A stretch of 64,000 nucleotides of DNA from Elymus sibiricus (Eukaryota; Streptophyta; Magnoliopsida; Poales; Poaceae), in the NCBI GenBank assembly GCA_039707655.1, contig CM077671.1, positions 243,017,095-243,081,094 on the forward strand. Direction: 5' to 3'. The position numbers and the translations under genes were made by a program. Of this stretch, positions 49,501 to 60,850 are shown in pieces. Under the pieces are notes generated by a model that saw only the letters and a list, made by a program, of their open reading frames with translations, had not been told where the DNA came from and did not search any database. How positions within the stretch are numbered: position 1 is the first letter of the stretch; each line of letters starts with the position of its first letter.

Positions 49501-51334
49501 ACGAAGTGCATCCAGTTTTTCCCGTAACCCTCTCAACTTTTTAGCACATGCTATGTGGGTGAAATTATGATACCATGCGAACTTTCAACCATTTCAGAGT
49601 TCATTTGCAGTGCTTTTCAATTTCAGGGTCATTTTAGCTCAGAATAAATCATGAAATGCATGAAAATAGCAAATGAAGTGAGAAAAGGGTTGAAATGTGA
49701 TGATGTGGCTTTGAATGGTGCATATTGAATGCAGAAAAAGTCTTGAGTTAAAATATGTTTAAAAAAATGAAATCCCTATGTAATAGACGGGTTTTCGTTC
49801 GAAACCCTGATACTTCGAAGGAGATTGTCCAGTTTGTACACGAAGTGCATCCAGTTTTTCCCGTAACCGTCTCAACTTTTTAGCACATGCTATGTGAGTG
49901 AAATTATGATCCCATGCCAACTTTCAACCATTTTAGAGTTCATTTGCAGTGCTTTTCAATTTCAGGGTCATTTTAGCTCAAAACAAATCATGAAATGCAT
50001 GAAAAATAGCAAATCAAGTCAGGAAAGGGTTCAAAAGTGATGACGTGGCTTTGAATGGTGCATATTGAATGCAGAAAAAGTCTTGAGTTAAAATATGTTT
50101 AAAAAAATGAAATCCCTTTGTAATAGACGAGTTTTCGTCCGAAACCGTGATACTTCGAAGGAGATTGTCCAGTTTGTACACGAAGTGCATCCAGTTTTTC
50201 CCGTAACCCTCTCAAATTTTCAGAACATGCTATGTGGGTGAAATTATGATACCATGCCAACTTTCAACCATTTCAGAGTTCATTTGCTGTGCTTTTCAAT
50301 TTCAGGGTCATTTTAGCTCAGAATAAATCATGAAATGCACGAAAATAGCATATGAAGTCAGAAAAGGTTGAAAAGTGATGATGTGGCTTTGAATGGTGCA
50401 TATTGAATGCAGAAATAGTCTTGATCTAAAATATGTTTTAAAAAATGAAATCCCTTTGTAATAGACGACTTTTCGTCCAAAACCCTCATACTTCGAAGGA
50501 GATTGTCAGTTTGTACACGAAGTGCATCCAGTTTTTCCCGTAACCCTCCCAAATTTTTAAAAACATGCTATGTGAGTGAAATTATGATACCATGCCAACT
50601 TTCAACCATTTCAGAGTTCATTTGCAGTGCTTTTCAATTTCAGGGTCATTTTAGCTCAGAATAAATCATGAAATGCATGAAAAATAGCAAATGAAGTCAG
50701 AAAAGGGTTGAAAAGTGATGATGTGGCTTTGAATGGTGCATATTGAATGCAGAAAAAGTCATGAGTTAAAATATGTTTAAAAAAATGAAATCCCTTTGTA
50801 GTAGACGGGTTTTCGTTCGAAACCCTGATACTTCGAAGGAGATTGTCCAGTTTGTACACGAAGTGAATCCAGTTTTTCCCGTAACCCTCTCGACTTTTTA
50901 GCACATTCTATGTGGGTGAAATTATGATACCATGCCAACTTTCAACCATTTCAGAGTTCATTTGCAGTGCTTTTCAATTTCAGGGTCATTTTAGCTCAGA
51001 ATAAATCATGAAATGCATGAAAATAGCAAATGAAGTCAGAAAAGGGTTGAAAAGTGATGATGTGGCTTTGAATGGTGCATATTGAATGCAGAAAAAGTCT
51101 TGAGTTAAAATATGTTTAAAAAAATGAAATCCCGTTGTAATAGACGAGTTTTCGTCTGAAACCGTGATACTTCGAAGGAGATTGTCCAGTTTGTACACGA
51201 AGTGCATCCAGTTTTTCCCGTAACCCTCTCAACTTTTTAGAACATGCTATGTGGGTGAAATTATGATACCATGCCAACTTTCAACCATTTCAGAGTTCAT
51301 TTGCAGTGCTTTTCAATTTCAGGGTCATTTTAGC
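46588..51334. repeat. Mosaic block of 14 monomers
   Basis: Anchors 46588 to 50996. A monomer with gtcatgagtt, tttgtagtagac and ctctcgactttttagcacattc occurs three times (46925, 48282, 50656; offsets 1357 and 2374). Units with cccgttgtaatag occur at 48622 and 50996 (2374). The 47944 unit belongs to the 27948/30322 lineage, and 50318 to the gattgtcagtttg lineage of 28964, 33033, 44215 and 46588. Units 49300 and 49639 match 10346 and 35405. No single period describes the block; it is assembled from material found elsewhere in the window. Confidence 0.7.
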
Positions 51335-54300
51335 TTAAAACAAATCATGAAATGCATGAAAAATAGCAAATGAAGTCAGGAAAGGGTTCAAAAGTGATGA
51401 CGTGGCTTTGAATGGTGCATATTGAATGCAGAAATGTCTTGAGTTAAAATATGTTTAAAAAAATGAAATCCCTTTGTAATAGACGAGTTTTCGTCCGAAA
51501 CCCTCATACTTCGAAGGAGATTGTCCAGTTTGTACACGAAGTGCATCCAGTTTTTCCCGTAACCCTCTCAACTTTTTAGCACATGCGATGTGGGTATAAT
51601 TATGATACCATGCCAACTTTCAACCATTTCAGAGTTCATTTGCAGTGCTTTTCAATTTCAGGGTCATTTTAGCTCAGAACAAATCATGAAATGCATGAAA
51701 AATAGCAAATGAAGTCAGAAAAGGGTTCAAAAGTGATGACGTGGCTTTGAATGGTGCATATTGAATGCAGAAAAAGTCTTGAGTTAAAATATGTTTAAAA
51801 AAATGAAATCCCTTTGTAATAGACGAGTTTTCGTGCGAAACCCTGATACTACGAAGGAGATTGTCCAGTTTGTACACGAAGTGCAACCAGTTTTTCCCGT
51901 AACCCTCTCAACTTTTTAGCACATGCTATGTGGGTGAAATTATGATACCATGCCATCTTTCAACCATTTCAGAGTTCATTTGCGGTGCTTTTCAATTTCA
52001 GGGTCATTTTAGCTTAGAATAAATCATGAAATGCATGAAAAATAGCAAATGAAGTCAGAAAAGGTTGAAAAGTGATGATGTGGCTTTGAATGGTGCATAT
52101 TGAATGCAGAAATAGTCTTGAACTAAAATATGTTTAAAAAAAATGAAATCCCTTTGTAATAGACGAGTTTTCGTCCAAAACCCTCATACTTCGAAGGAGA
52201 TTGTCTAGTTTGTACACGAAGTGCATCCAGTTTTTCCCGTAACCCTCTGAAATTTCTAGAACATGCTATGTGAGTGAAATTATGATACCATGCCAACTTT
52301 CAACCATTTCAGAGTTCATTTGCAGTGCTTTTCAATATCAGGGTCATTTTAGCTCATAATAAATCATGAAATGCATGAAAAATAGCAAATGAAGTCAGAA
52401 AAGGGTCGAAAAGTGATGATGTGGCTTTGACTGGTGCATATTGAATGCAGAAAAAGTCTTGAGTTAAAATATGTTTAAAAAAATGAAATCCCTTTGTAAA
52501 AGACGGGTTTTCGTTCGAAACCCTGATACTTCGAAGGAGATTGTCCAGTTTGTACACGAAGTGCATCCAGTTTTTCCCGTAACCCTCTCAACTTTTTAGC
52601 ACATGCTATGTGGGTGAAATTATGATACCATGCCAACTTTCAACCATTTCAGAGTTCATTTGCAGTGCTTTTCAATATCAGGGTCATTTTAGCTCATAAA
52701 AAATCATGAAATGCATGAAAAATAGCAAATGAAGTCAGAAAAGGGTTGAAAAGTGATGATGTGGCTTTGAATGGTGCATATTGAATGCAGAAAAAGTCTT
52801 GAGTTAAAATATGTTTAAAAAAATGAAATCCCTTTGTAATAGACGGGTTTTCGTTCGAAACCCTGATACTTCGAAGGAGATTGTCTAGTTTGTACACGAA
52901 GTGCATCCAGTTTTTCCCGTAACCCTCTCAACTTTTTAGCACATGCTATGTGGGTGAAATTATGATACCATGCCAACTTTCAACCATTTCAGAGTTCATT
53001 TGCAGTGCTTTTCAATTTCAGGGTCATTTTAGCTCAAAAGAAATCATGAAATGCATGAAAAATAGCAAATGAAGTCAGGAAAGGGTTCAAAAGTGATGAC
53101 ATGGCTTTGAATGGTGCATATTGAATGTAGAAAAAGTCTTGAGTTAAAATATGTTTAAAAATATGAAATCCATTTGTAATAGACGAGTTTTTGTCCGAAA
53201 CCGTGATACTTCGAAGGAGATTGTCCAGTTTGTACACGAAGTGCATCTAGTTTTTCCCGTAACCCTCTCAACTTTTTAGCACATGCTATGTGGGTGAAAT
53301 TATGATACCATGCCAACTTTCAACCATTTCAGAGTTCATTTGCAGTGCTTTTCAATTTCAGGGTCATTTTAGCTCAGAACAAATCATGAAATGCATGAAA
53401 AATAGCAAATGAAGTCAGAAAAGGGTTCAAAAGTGATGACGTGGCTTTGAATGGTGCATATTGAATGCAGAAAAAGTCTTGAGTTAAAATATGTTTAAAA
53501 AAATGAAATCCCTTTGTAATAGACGAATTTTCGTCCGAAACCCTGATACTACGAAGGAGATTGTCCAGTTTGTACACGAAGTGCATCCAGTTTTTCCCGT
53601 AACCCTCTCAACTTTTTAACACATGCTATGTGGGTGAAATTATGATACCATGCCAACTTTCAACCATTTCAGAGTTCATTTGCAGTGCTTTTCAATTTCA
53701 GGGTCATTTTAGCTCAGAACAAATCATGAAATGCATGAAAAATAGCAAATGAAGTCAGAAAAGGGTTGAAAAGTGATGATGTGGCTTTGAATGGTGCATA
53801 TTGAATGCAGAAAAAGTCTTGAGTTAAAATATGTTTAAAAATATGAAATCCCATTGTAATAGACGAGTTTTCGTCCGAAACCCTGATACTTCGAAGGAGA
53901 TTGTCCAGTTTGTACACGAAGTGCATCCAGTTTTTCCCGTAACCCTCTCAACTTTTTAGCACATGCTATGTGGGTGAAATTATGATACCATGCCAACTAT
54001 CAACCATTTCAGCGTTCATTTGTAGTGCTTTTCAATTTCAGGGTCATTTTAGCTCAGAACAAATCATGAAATGCATGAAAAATAGCAAATGAAGTCAGAA
54101 AAGGGTTCAAAAGTGATGACGTGGCTTTGAATGGTGCATATTGAATGCAGAAAAAGTCTTGAGTTAAAATATGTTTAAAAAAATGAAATCCCTTTGTAAT
54201 AGACGAGTTTTCGTCCGAAACCCTGATACTACGAAGGAGATTGTCCAGTTTGTACACGAAGTGCATCCAGTTTTTCCCGTAACCCTCTCAACTTTTTAAC

Positions 54301-56092
54301 ACATGCTATGTGGGTGAAATTATGATACCATGCCAACTTTCAACCATTTCAGAGTTCATTTGCAGTGCTTTTCAATTTCAGGGTCATTTTTGCTCAGAAT
54401 AATCATGAAATGCATGAAAAATAGCAAATGAAGTCAGAAAAGGGTTGAAAAGTGATGATGTGGCTTTGAATGGTGCATATTGAATGCAGAAAAAGTCTTG
54501 AGTTAAAATATGTTTAAAAATATGAAATCCCATTGTAATAGACGAGTTTTCGTCCGAAACCCTGATACTTCGAAGGAGATTGTCCAGTTTGTACACGAAG
54601 TGCATCCAGTTTTTCCCGTAACCCTCTCAACTTTTTAGCACATGCTATGTGGGTGAAATTATGATACCATGCCAACTTTCAACCATTTCAGCGTTCATTT
54701 GCAGTGCTTTTCAATTTCAGGGTCATTTTAGCTCAGAACAAATCATGAAATGCATGAAAAATAGCAAATGAAGTCAGAAAAGGGTTCAAAAGTGATGACG
54801 TGGCTTTGAATGGTGCATATTGAATGCAGAAATAGTCTTGAGTTAAAATATGTTTAAAAAAATGAAATCCCTTTGTAATAGACGAGTTTTCGTCCGAAAC
54901 CCTGATACTACGAAGGAGATTGTCCAGTGTGTACACGAAGTGCATCCAGTTTTTCCCGTAACCCTCTCAACTTTTTAACACATGCTATGTGGGTGAAATT
55001 ATGATACCATGCCAACTTTCAACCATTTCAGAGTTCATTTGCAGTGCTTTTCAATTTCAGGGTCATTTTAGCTCAGAATAAATCATGAAATGCATGAAAA
55101 ATAGCAAATGAAGTCAGAAAAGGGTTGAAAAGTGATGATGTGGCTTTGAATGGTGCATATTGAATGCAGAAAAAGTCTTGAGTTAAAATATGTTTAAAAA
55201 TATAAAATCCCATTGTAATAGACGAGTTTTCGTCCGAAACCCTGATACTTCGAAGGAGATTGTCCAGTTTGTACACGAAGTGCATCTAGTTTTTCCCGTA
55301 ACCCTCTCAACTTTTTAGCACATGCTATGTGGGTGAAATTATGATACCATGCCAACTTTCAACCATTTCAGAGTTCATTTGCAGTGCTTTTCAATTTCAG
55401 GGTCATTTTAGCTCAGAACAAATCATGAAATGCATGAAAAATAGCAAATGAAGTCAGAAAAGGGTTCAAAAGTGATGACGTGGCTTTGAATGGTGCATAT
55501 TGAATGCAGAAAAAGTCTTGAGTTAAAATATGTTTAAAAAAATGAAATCCCTTTGTAATAGACGAATTTTCGTCCGAAACCCTGATACTACGAAGGAGAT
55601 TGTCCAGTTTGTACACGAAGTGCATCCAGTTTTTCCCGTAACCCTCTCAACTTTTTAACACATGCTATGTGGGTGAAATTATGATACCATGCCAACTTTC
55701 AACCATTTCAGAGTTCATTTGCAGTGCTTTTCAATTTCAGGGTCATTTTAGCTCAGAACAAATCATGAAATGCATGAAAAATAGCAAATGAAGTCAGAAA
55801 AGGGTTGAAAAGTGATGATGTGGCTTTGAATGGTGCATATTGAATGCAGAAAAAGTCTTGAGTTAAAATATGTTTAAAAATATGAAATCCCATTGTAATA
55901 GACGAGTTTTCGTCCGAAACCCTGATACTTCGAAGGAGATTGTCTAGTTTGTACACGAAGTGCATCCAGTTTTTCCCGTAACCCTCTCAACTTTTTAGCA
56001 CATGCTATGTGGGTGAAATTATGATACCATGCCAACTTTCAACCATTTCAGAGTTCATTTGCAGTGCTTTTCAATTTCAGGGTCATTTTAGC
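51335..56092. repeat. 14-mer tandem duplication, copy 1 (4758 bp)
   Basis: Fourteen monomers with anchors 51335 to 55753. The set starts with a type 1 unit marked agcttaaaac and cagaaatgtcttg, followed by gcgatgtgggtataatt, then agttttcgtgcg, agcttagaataaatc, gggtcgaaaagtg with gactggtgc, ctcataaaaaatc, and a gatgacatgg unit at 53034, then eight dimer units. Upstream sequence differs from the second copy at agaacatgc (51238) against agcacatgc (55997), so the left border lies between about 51241 and 51331. Confidence 0.85.
53374..56092. repeat. 680-bp dimer HOR, four copies
   Basis: Two monomer kinds alternate strictly. A (anchors 53374, 54054, 54733, 55413) is type 1, with gttcaaaagtgatgacg, gatactacgaagg and ctttttaacacatg. 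B (53714, 54394, 55073, 55753) has gttgaaaagtgatgatg, aaaaatatgaaatccc with cattg, and gatacttcgaagg. Anchor steps are 339-340 bp. The block is cut off at 56093 by the start of the second 14-mer. Confidence 0.88.
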
Positions 56093-59000
56093 TTAAAACA
56101 AATCATGAAATGCATGAAAAATAGCAAATGAAGTCAGGAAAGGGTTCAAAAGTGATGACGTGGCTTTGAATGGTGCATATTGAATGCAGAAATGTCTTGA
56201 GTTAAAATATGTTTAAAAAAATGAAATCCCTTTGTAATAGACGAGTTTTCGTCCGAAACCCTCATACTTCGAAGGAGATTGTCCAGTTTGTACACGAAGT
56301 GCATCCAGTTTTTCCCGTAACCCTCTCAACTTTTTAGCACATGCGATGTGGGTATAATTATGATACCATGCCAACTTTCAACCATTTCAGAGTTCATTTG
56401 CAGTGCTTTTCAATTTCAGGGTCATTTTAGCTCAGAACAAATCATGAAATGCATGAAAAATAGCAAATGAAGTCAGAAAAGGGTTCAAAAGTGATGACGT
56501 GGCTTTGAATGGTGCATATTGAATGCAGAAAAAGTCTTGAGTTAAAATATGTTTAAAAAAATGAAATCCCTTTGTAATAGACGAGTTTTCGTGCGAAACC
56601 CTGATACTACGAAGGAGATTGTCCAGTTTGTACACGAAGTGCAACCAGTTTTTCCCGTAACCCTCTCAACTTTTTAGCACATGCTATGTGGGTGAAATTA
56701 TGATACCATGCCATCTTTCAACCATTTCAGAGTTCATTTGCGGTGCTTTTCAATTTCAGGGTCATTTTAGCTTAGAATAAATCATGAAATGCATGAAAAA
56801 TAGCAAATGAAGTCAGAAAAGGTTGAAAAGTGATGATGTGGCTTTGAATGGTGCATATTGAATGCAGAAATAGTCTTGAACTAAAATATGTTTAAAAAAA
56901 ATGAAATCCCTTTGTAATAGACGAGTTTTCGTCCAAAACCCTCATACTTCGAAGGAGATTGTCTAGTTTGTACACGAAGTGCATCCAGTTTTTCCCGTAA
57001 CCCTCTGAAATTTCTAGAACATGCTATGTGAGTGAAATTATGATACCATGCCAACTTTCAACCATTTCAGAGTTCATTTGCAGTGCTTTTCAATATCAGG
57101 GTCATTTTAGCTCATAATAAATCATGAAATGCATGAAAAATAGCAAATGAAGTCAGAAAAGGGTCGAAAAGTGATGATGTGGCTTTGACTGGTGCATATT
57201 GAATGCAGAAAAAGTCTTGAGTTAAAATATGTTTAAAAAAATGAAATCCCTTTGTAAAAGACGGGTTTTCGTTCGAAACCCTGATACTTCGAAGGAGATT
57301 GTCCAGTTTGTACACGAAGTGCATCCAGTTTTTCCCGTAACCCTCTCAACTTTTTAGCACATGCTATGTGGGTGAAATTATGATACCATGCCAACTTTCA
57401 ACCATTTCAGAGTTCATTTGCAGTGCTTTTCAATATCAGGGTCATTTTAGCTCATAAAAAATCATGAAATGCATGAAAAATAGCAAATGAAGTCAGAAAA
57501 GGGTTGAAAAGTGATGATGTGGCTTTGAATGGTGCATATTGAATGCAGAAAAAGTCTTGAGTTAAAATATGTTTAAAAAAATGAAATCCCTTTGTAATAG
57601 ACGGGTTTTCGTTCGAAACCCTGATACTTCGAAGGAGATTGTCTAGTTTGTACACGAAGTGCATCCAGTTTTTCCCGTAACCCTCTCAACTTTTTAGCAC
57701 ATGCTATGTGGGTGAAATTATGATACCATGCCAACTTTCAACCATTTCAGAGTTCATTTGCAGTGCTTTTCAATTTCAGGGTCATTTTAGCTCAAAACAA
57801 ATCATGAAATGCATGAAAAATAGCAAATGAAGTCAGGAAAGGGTTCAAAAGTGATGACATGGCTTTGAATGGTGCATATTGAATGTAGAAAAAGTCTTGA
57901 GTTAAAATATGTTTAAAAATATGAAATCCATTTGTAATAGACGAGTTTTTGTCCGAAACCGTGATACTTCGAAGGAGATTGTCCAGTTTGTACACGAAGT
58001 GCATCTAGTTTTTCCCGTAACCCTCTCAACTTTTTAGCACATGCTATGTGGGTGAAATTATGATACCATGCCAACTTTCAACCATTTCAGAGTTCATTTG
58101 CAGTGCTTTTCAATTTCAGGGTCATTTTAGCTCAGAACAAATCATGAAATGCATGAAAAATAGCAAATGAAGTCAGAAAAGGGTTCAAAAGTGATGACGT
58201 GGCTTTGAATGGTGCATATTGAATGCAGAAAAAGTCTTGAGTTAAAATATGTTTAAAAAAATGAAATCCCTTTGTAATAGACGAATTTTCGTCCGAAACC
58301 CTGATACTACGAAGGAGATTGTCCAGTTTGTACACGAAGTGCATCCAGTTTTTCCCGTAACCCTCTCAACTTTTTAACACATGCTATGTGGGTGAAATTA
58401 TGATACCATGCCAACTTTCAACCATTTCAGAGTTCATTTGCAGTGCTTTTCAATTTCAGGGTCATTTTAGCTCAGAACAAATCATGAAATGCATGAAAAA
58501 TAGCAAATGAAGTCAGAAAAGGGTTGAAAAGTGATGATGTGGCTTTGAATGGTGCATATTGAATGCAGAAAAAGTCTTGAGTTAAAATATGTTTAAAAAT
58601 ATGAAATCCCATTGTAATAGACGAGTTTTCGTCCGAAACCCTGATACTTCGAAGGAGATTGTCCAGTTTGTACACGAAGTGCATCCAGTTTTTCCCGTAA
58701 CCCTCTCAACTTTTTAGCACATGCTATGTGGGTGAAATTATGATACCATGCCAACTATCAACCATTTCAGCGTTCATTTGTAGTGCTTTTCAATTTCAGG
58801 GTCATTTTAGCTCAGAACAAATCATGAAATGCATGAAAAATAGCAAATGAAGTCAGAAAAGGGTTCAAAAGTGATGACGTGGCTTTGAATGGTGCATATT
58901 GAATGCAGAAAAAGTCTTGAGTTAAAATATGTTTAAAAAAATGAAATCCCTTTGTAATAGACGAGTTTTCGTCCGAAACCCTGATACTACGAAGGAGATT

Positions 59001-60850
59001 GTCCAGTTTGTACACGAAGTGCATCCAGTTTTTCCCGTAACCCTCTCAACTTTTTAACACATGCTATGTGGGTGAAATTATGATACCATGCCAACTTTCA
59101 ACCATTTCAGAGTTCATTTGCAGTGCTTTTCAATTTCAGGGTCATTTTTGCTCAGAATAATCATGAAATGCATGAAAAATAGCAAATGAAGTCAGAAAAG
59201 GGTTGAAAAGTGATGATGTGGCTTTGAATGGTGCATATTGAATGCAGAAAAAGTCTTGAGTTAAAATATGTTTAAAAATATGAAATCCCATTGTAATAGA
59301 CGAGTTTTCGTCCGAAACCCTGATACTTCGAAGGAGATTGTCCAGTTTGTACACGAAGTGCATCCAGTTTTTCCCGTAACCCTCTCAACTTTTTAGCACA
59401 TGCTATGTGGGTGAAATTATGATACCATGCCAACTTTCAACCATTTCAGCGTTCATTTGCAGTGCTTTTCAATTTCAGGGTCATTTTAGCTCAGAACAAA
59501 TCATGAAATGCATGAAAAATAGCAAATGAAGTCAGAAAAGGGTTCAAAAGTGATGACGTGGCTTTGAATGGTGCATATTGAATGCAGAAATAGTCTTGAG
59601 TTAAAATATGTTTAAAAAAATGAAATCCCTTTGTAATAGACGAGTTTTCGTCCGAAACCCTGATACTACGAAGGAGATTGTCCAGTGTGTACACGAAGTG
59701 CATCCAGTTTTTCCCGTAACCCTCTCAACTTTTTAACACATGCTATGTGGGTGAAATTATGATACCATGCCAACTTTCAACCATTTCAGAGTTCATTTGC
59801 AGTGCTTTTCAATTTCAGGGTCATTTTAGCTCAGAATAAATCATGAAATGCATGAAAAATAGCAAATGAAGTCAGAAAAGGGTTGAAAAGTGATGATGTG
59901 GCTTTGAATGGTGCATATTGAATGCAGAAAAAGTCTTGAGTTAAAATATGTTTAAAAATATAAAATCCCATTGTAATAGACGAGTTTTCGTCCGAAACCC
60001 TGATACTTCGAAGGAGATTGTCCAGTTTGTACACGAAGTGCATCTAGTTTTTCCCGTAACCCTCTCAACTTTTTAGCACATGCTATGTGGGTGAAATTAT
60101 GATACCATGCCAACTTTCAACCATTTCAGAGTTCATTTGCAGTGCTTTTCAATTTCAGGGTCATTTTAGCTCAGAACAAATCATGAAATGCATGAAAAAT
60201 AGCAAATGAAGTCAGAAAAGGGTTCAAAAGTGATGACGTGGCTTTGAATGGTGCATATTGAATGCAGAAAAAGTCTTGAGTTAAAATATGTTTAAAAAAA
60301 TGAAATCCCTTTGTAATAGACGAATTTTCGTCCGAAACCCTGATACTACGAAGGAGATTGTCCAGTTTGTACACGAAGTGCATCCAGTTTTTCCCGTAAC
60401 CCTCTCAACTTTTTAACACATGCTATGTGGGTGAAATTATGATACCATGCCAACTTTCAACCATTTCAGAGTTCATTTGCAGTGCTTTTCAATTTTAGGG
60501 TCATTTTAGCTCAGAACAAATCATGAAATGCATGAAAAATAGCAAATGAAGTCAGAAAAGGGTTGAAAAGTGATGATGTGGCTTTGAATGGTGCATATTG
60601 AATGCAGAAAAAGTCTTGAGTTAAAATATGTTTAAAAATATGAAATCCCATTGTAATAGACGAGTTTTCGTCCGAAACCCTGATACTTCGAAGGAGATTG
60701 TCTAGTTTGTACACGAAGTGCATCCAGTTTTTCCCGTAACCCTCTCAACTTTTTAGCACATGCTATGTGGGTGAAATTATGATACCATGCCAACTATCAA
60801 CCATTTCAGCGTTCATTTGTAGTGCTTTTCAATTTCAGGGTCATTTTAGC
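56093..60850. repeat. 14-mer tandem duplication, copy 2 (4758 bp)
   Basis: All fourteen anchors equal those of the first copy plus exactly 4758. The only differences I noticed are caaaagaaatc at 53034 against caaaacaaatc at 57792, and aatttcaggg near 55736 against aattttaggg near 60494. The copies are therefore almost identical. After 60723 the sequence does not return to agcttaaaac but continues into further dimers, which places the right end of the duplication at about 60724-60805. Confidence 0.86.
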
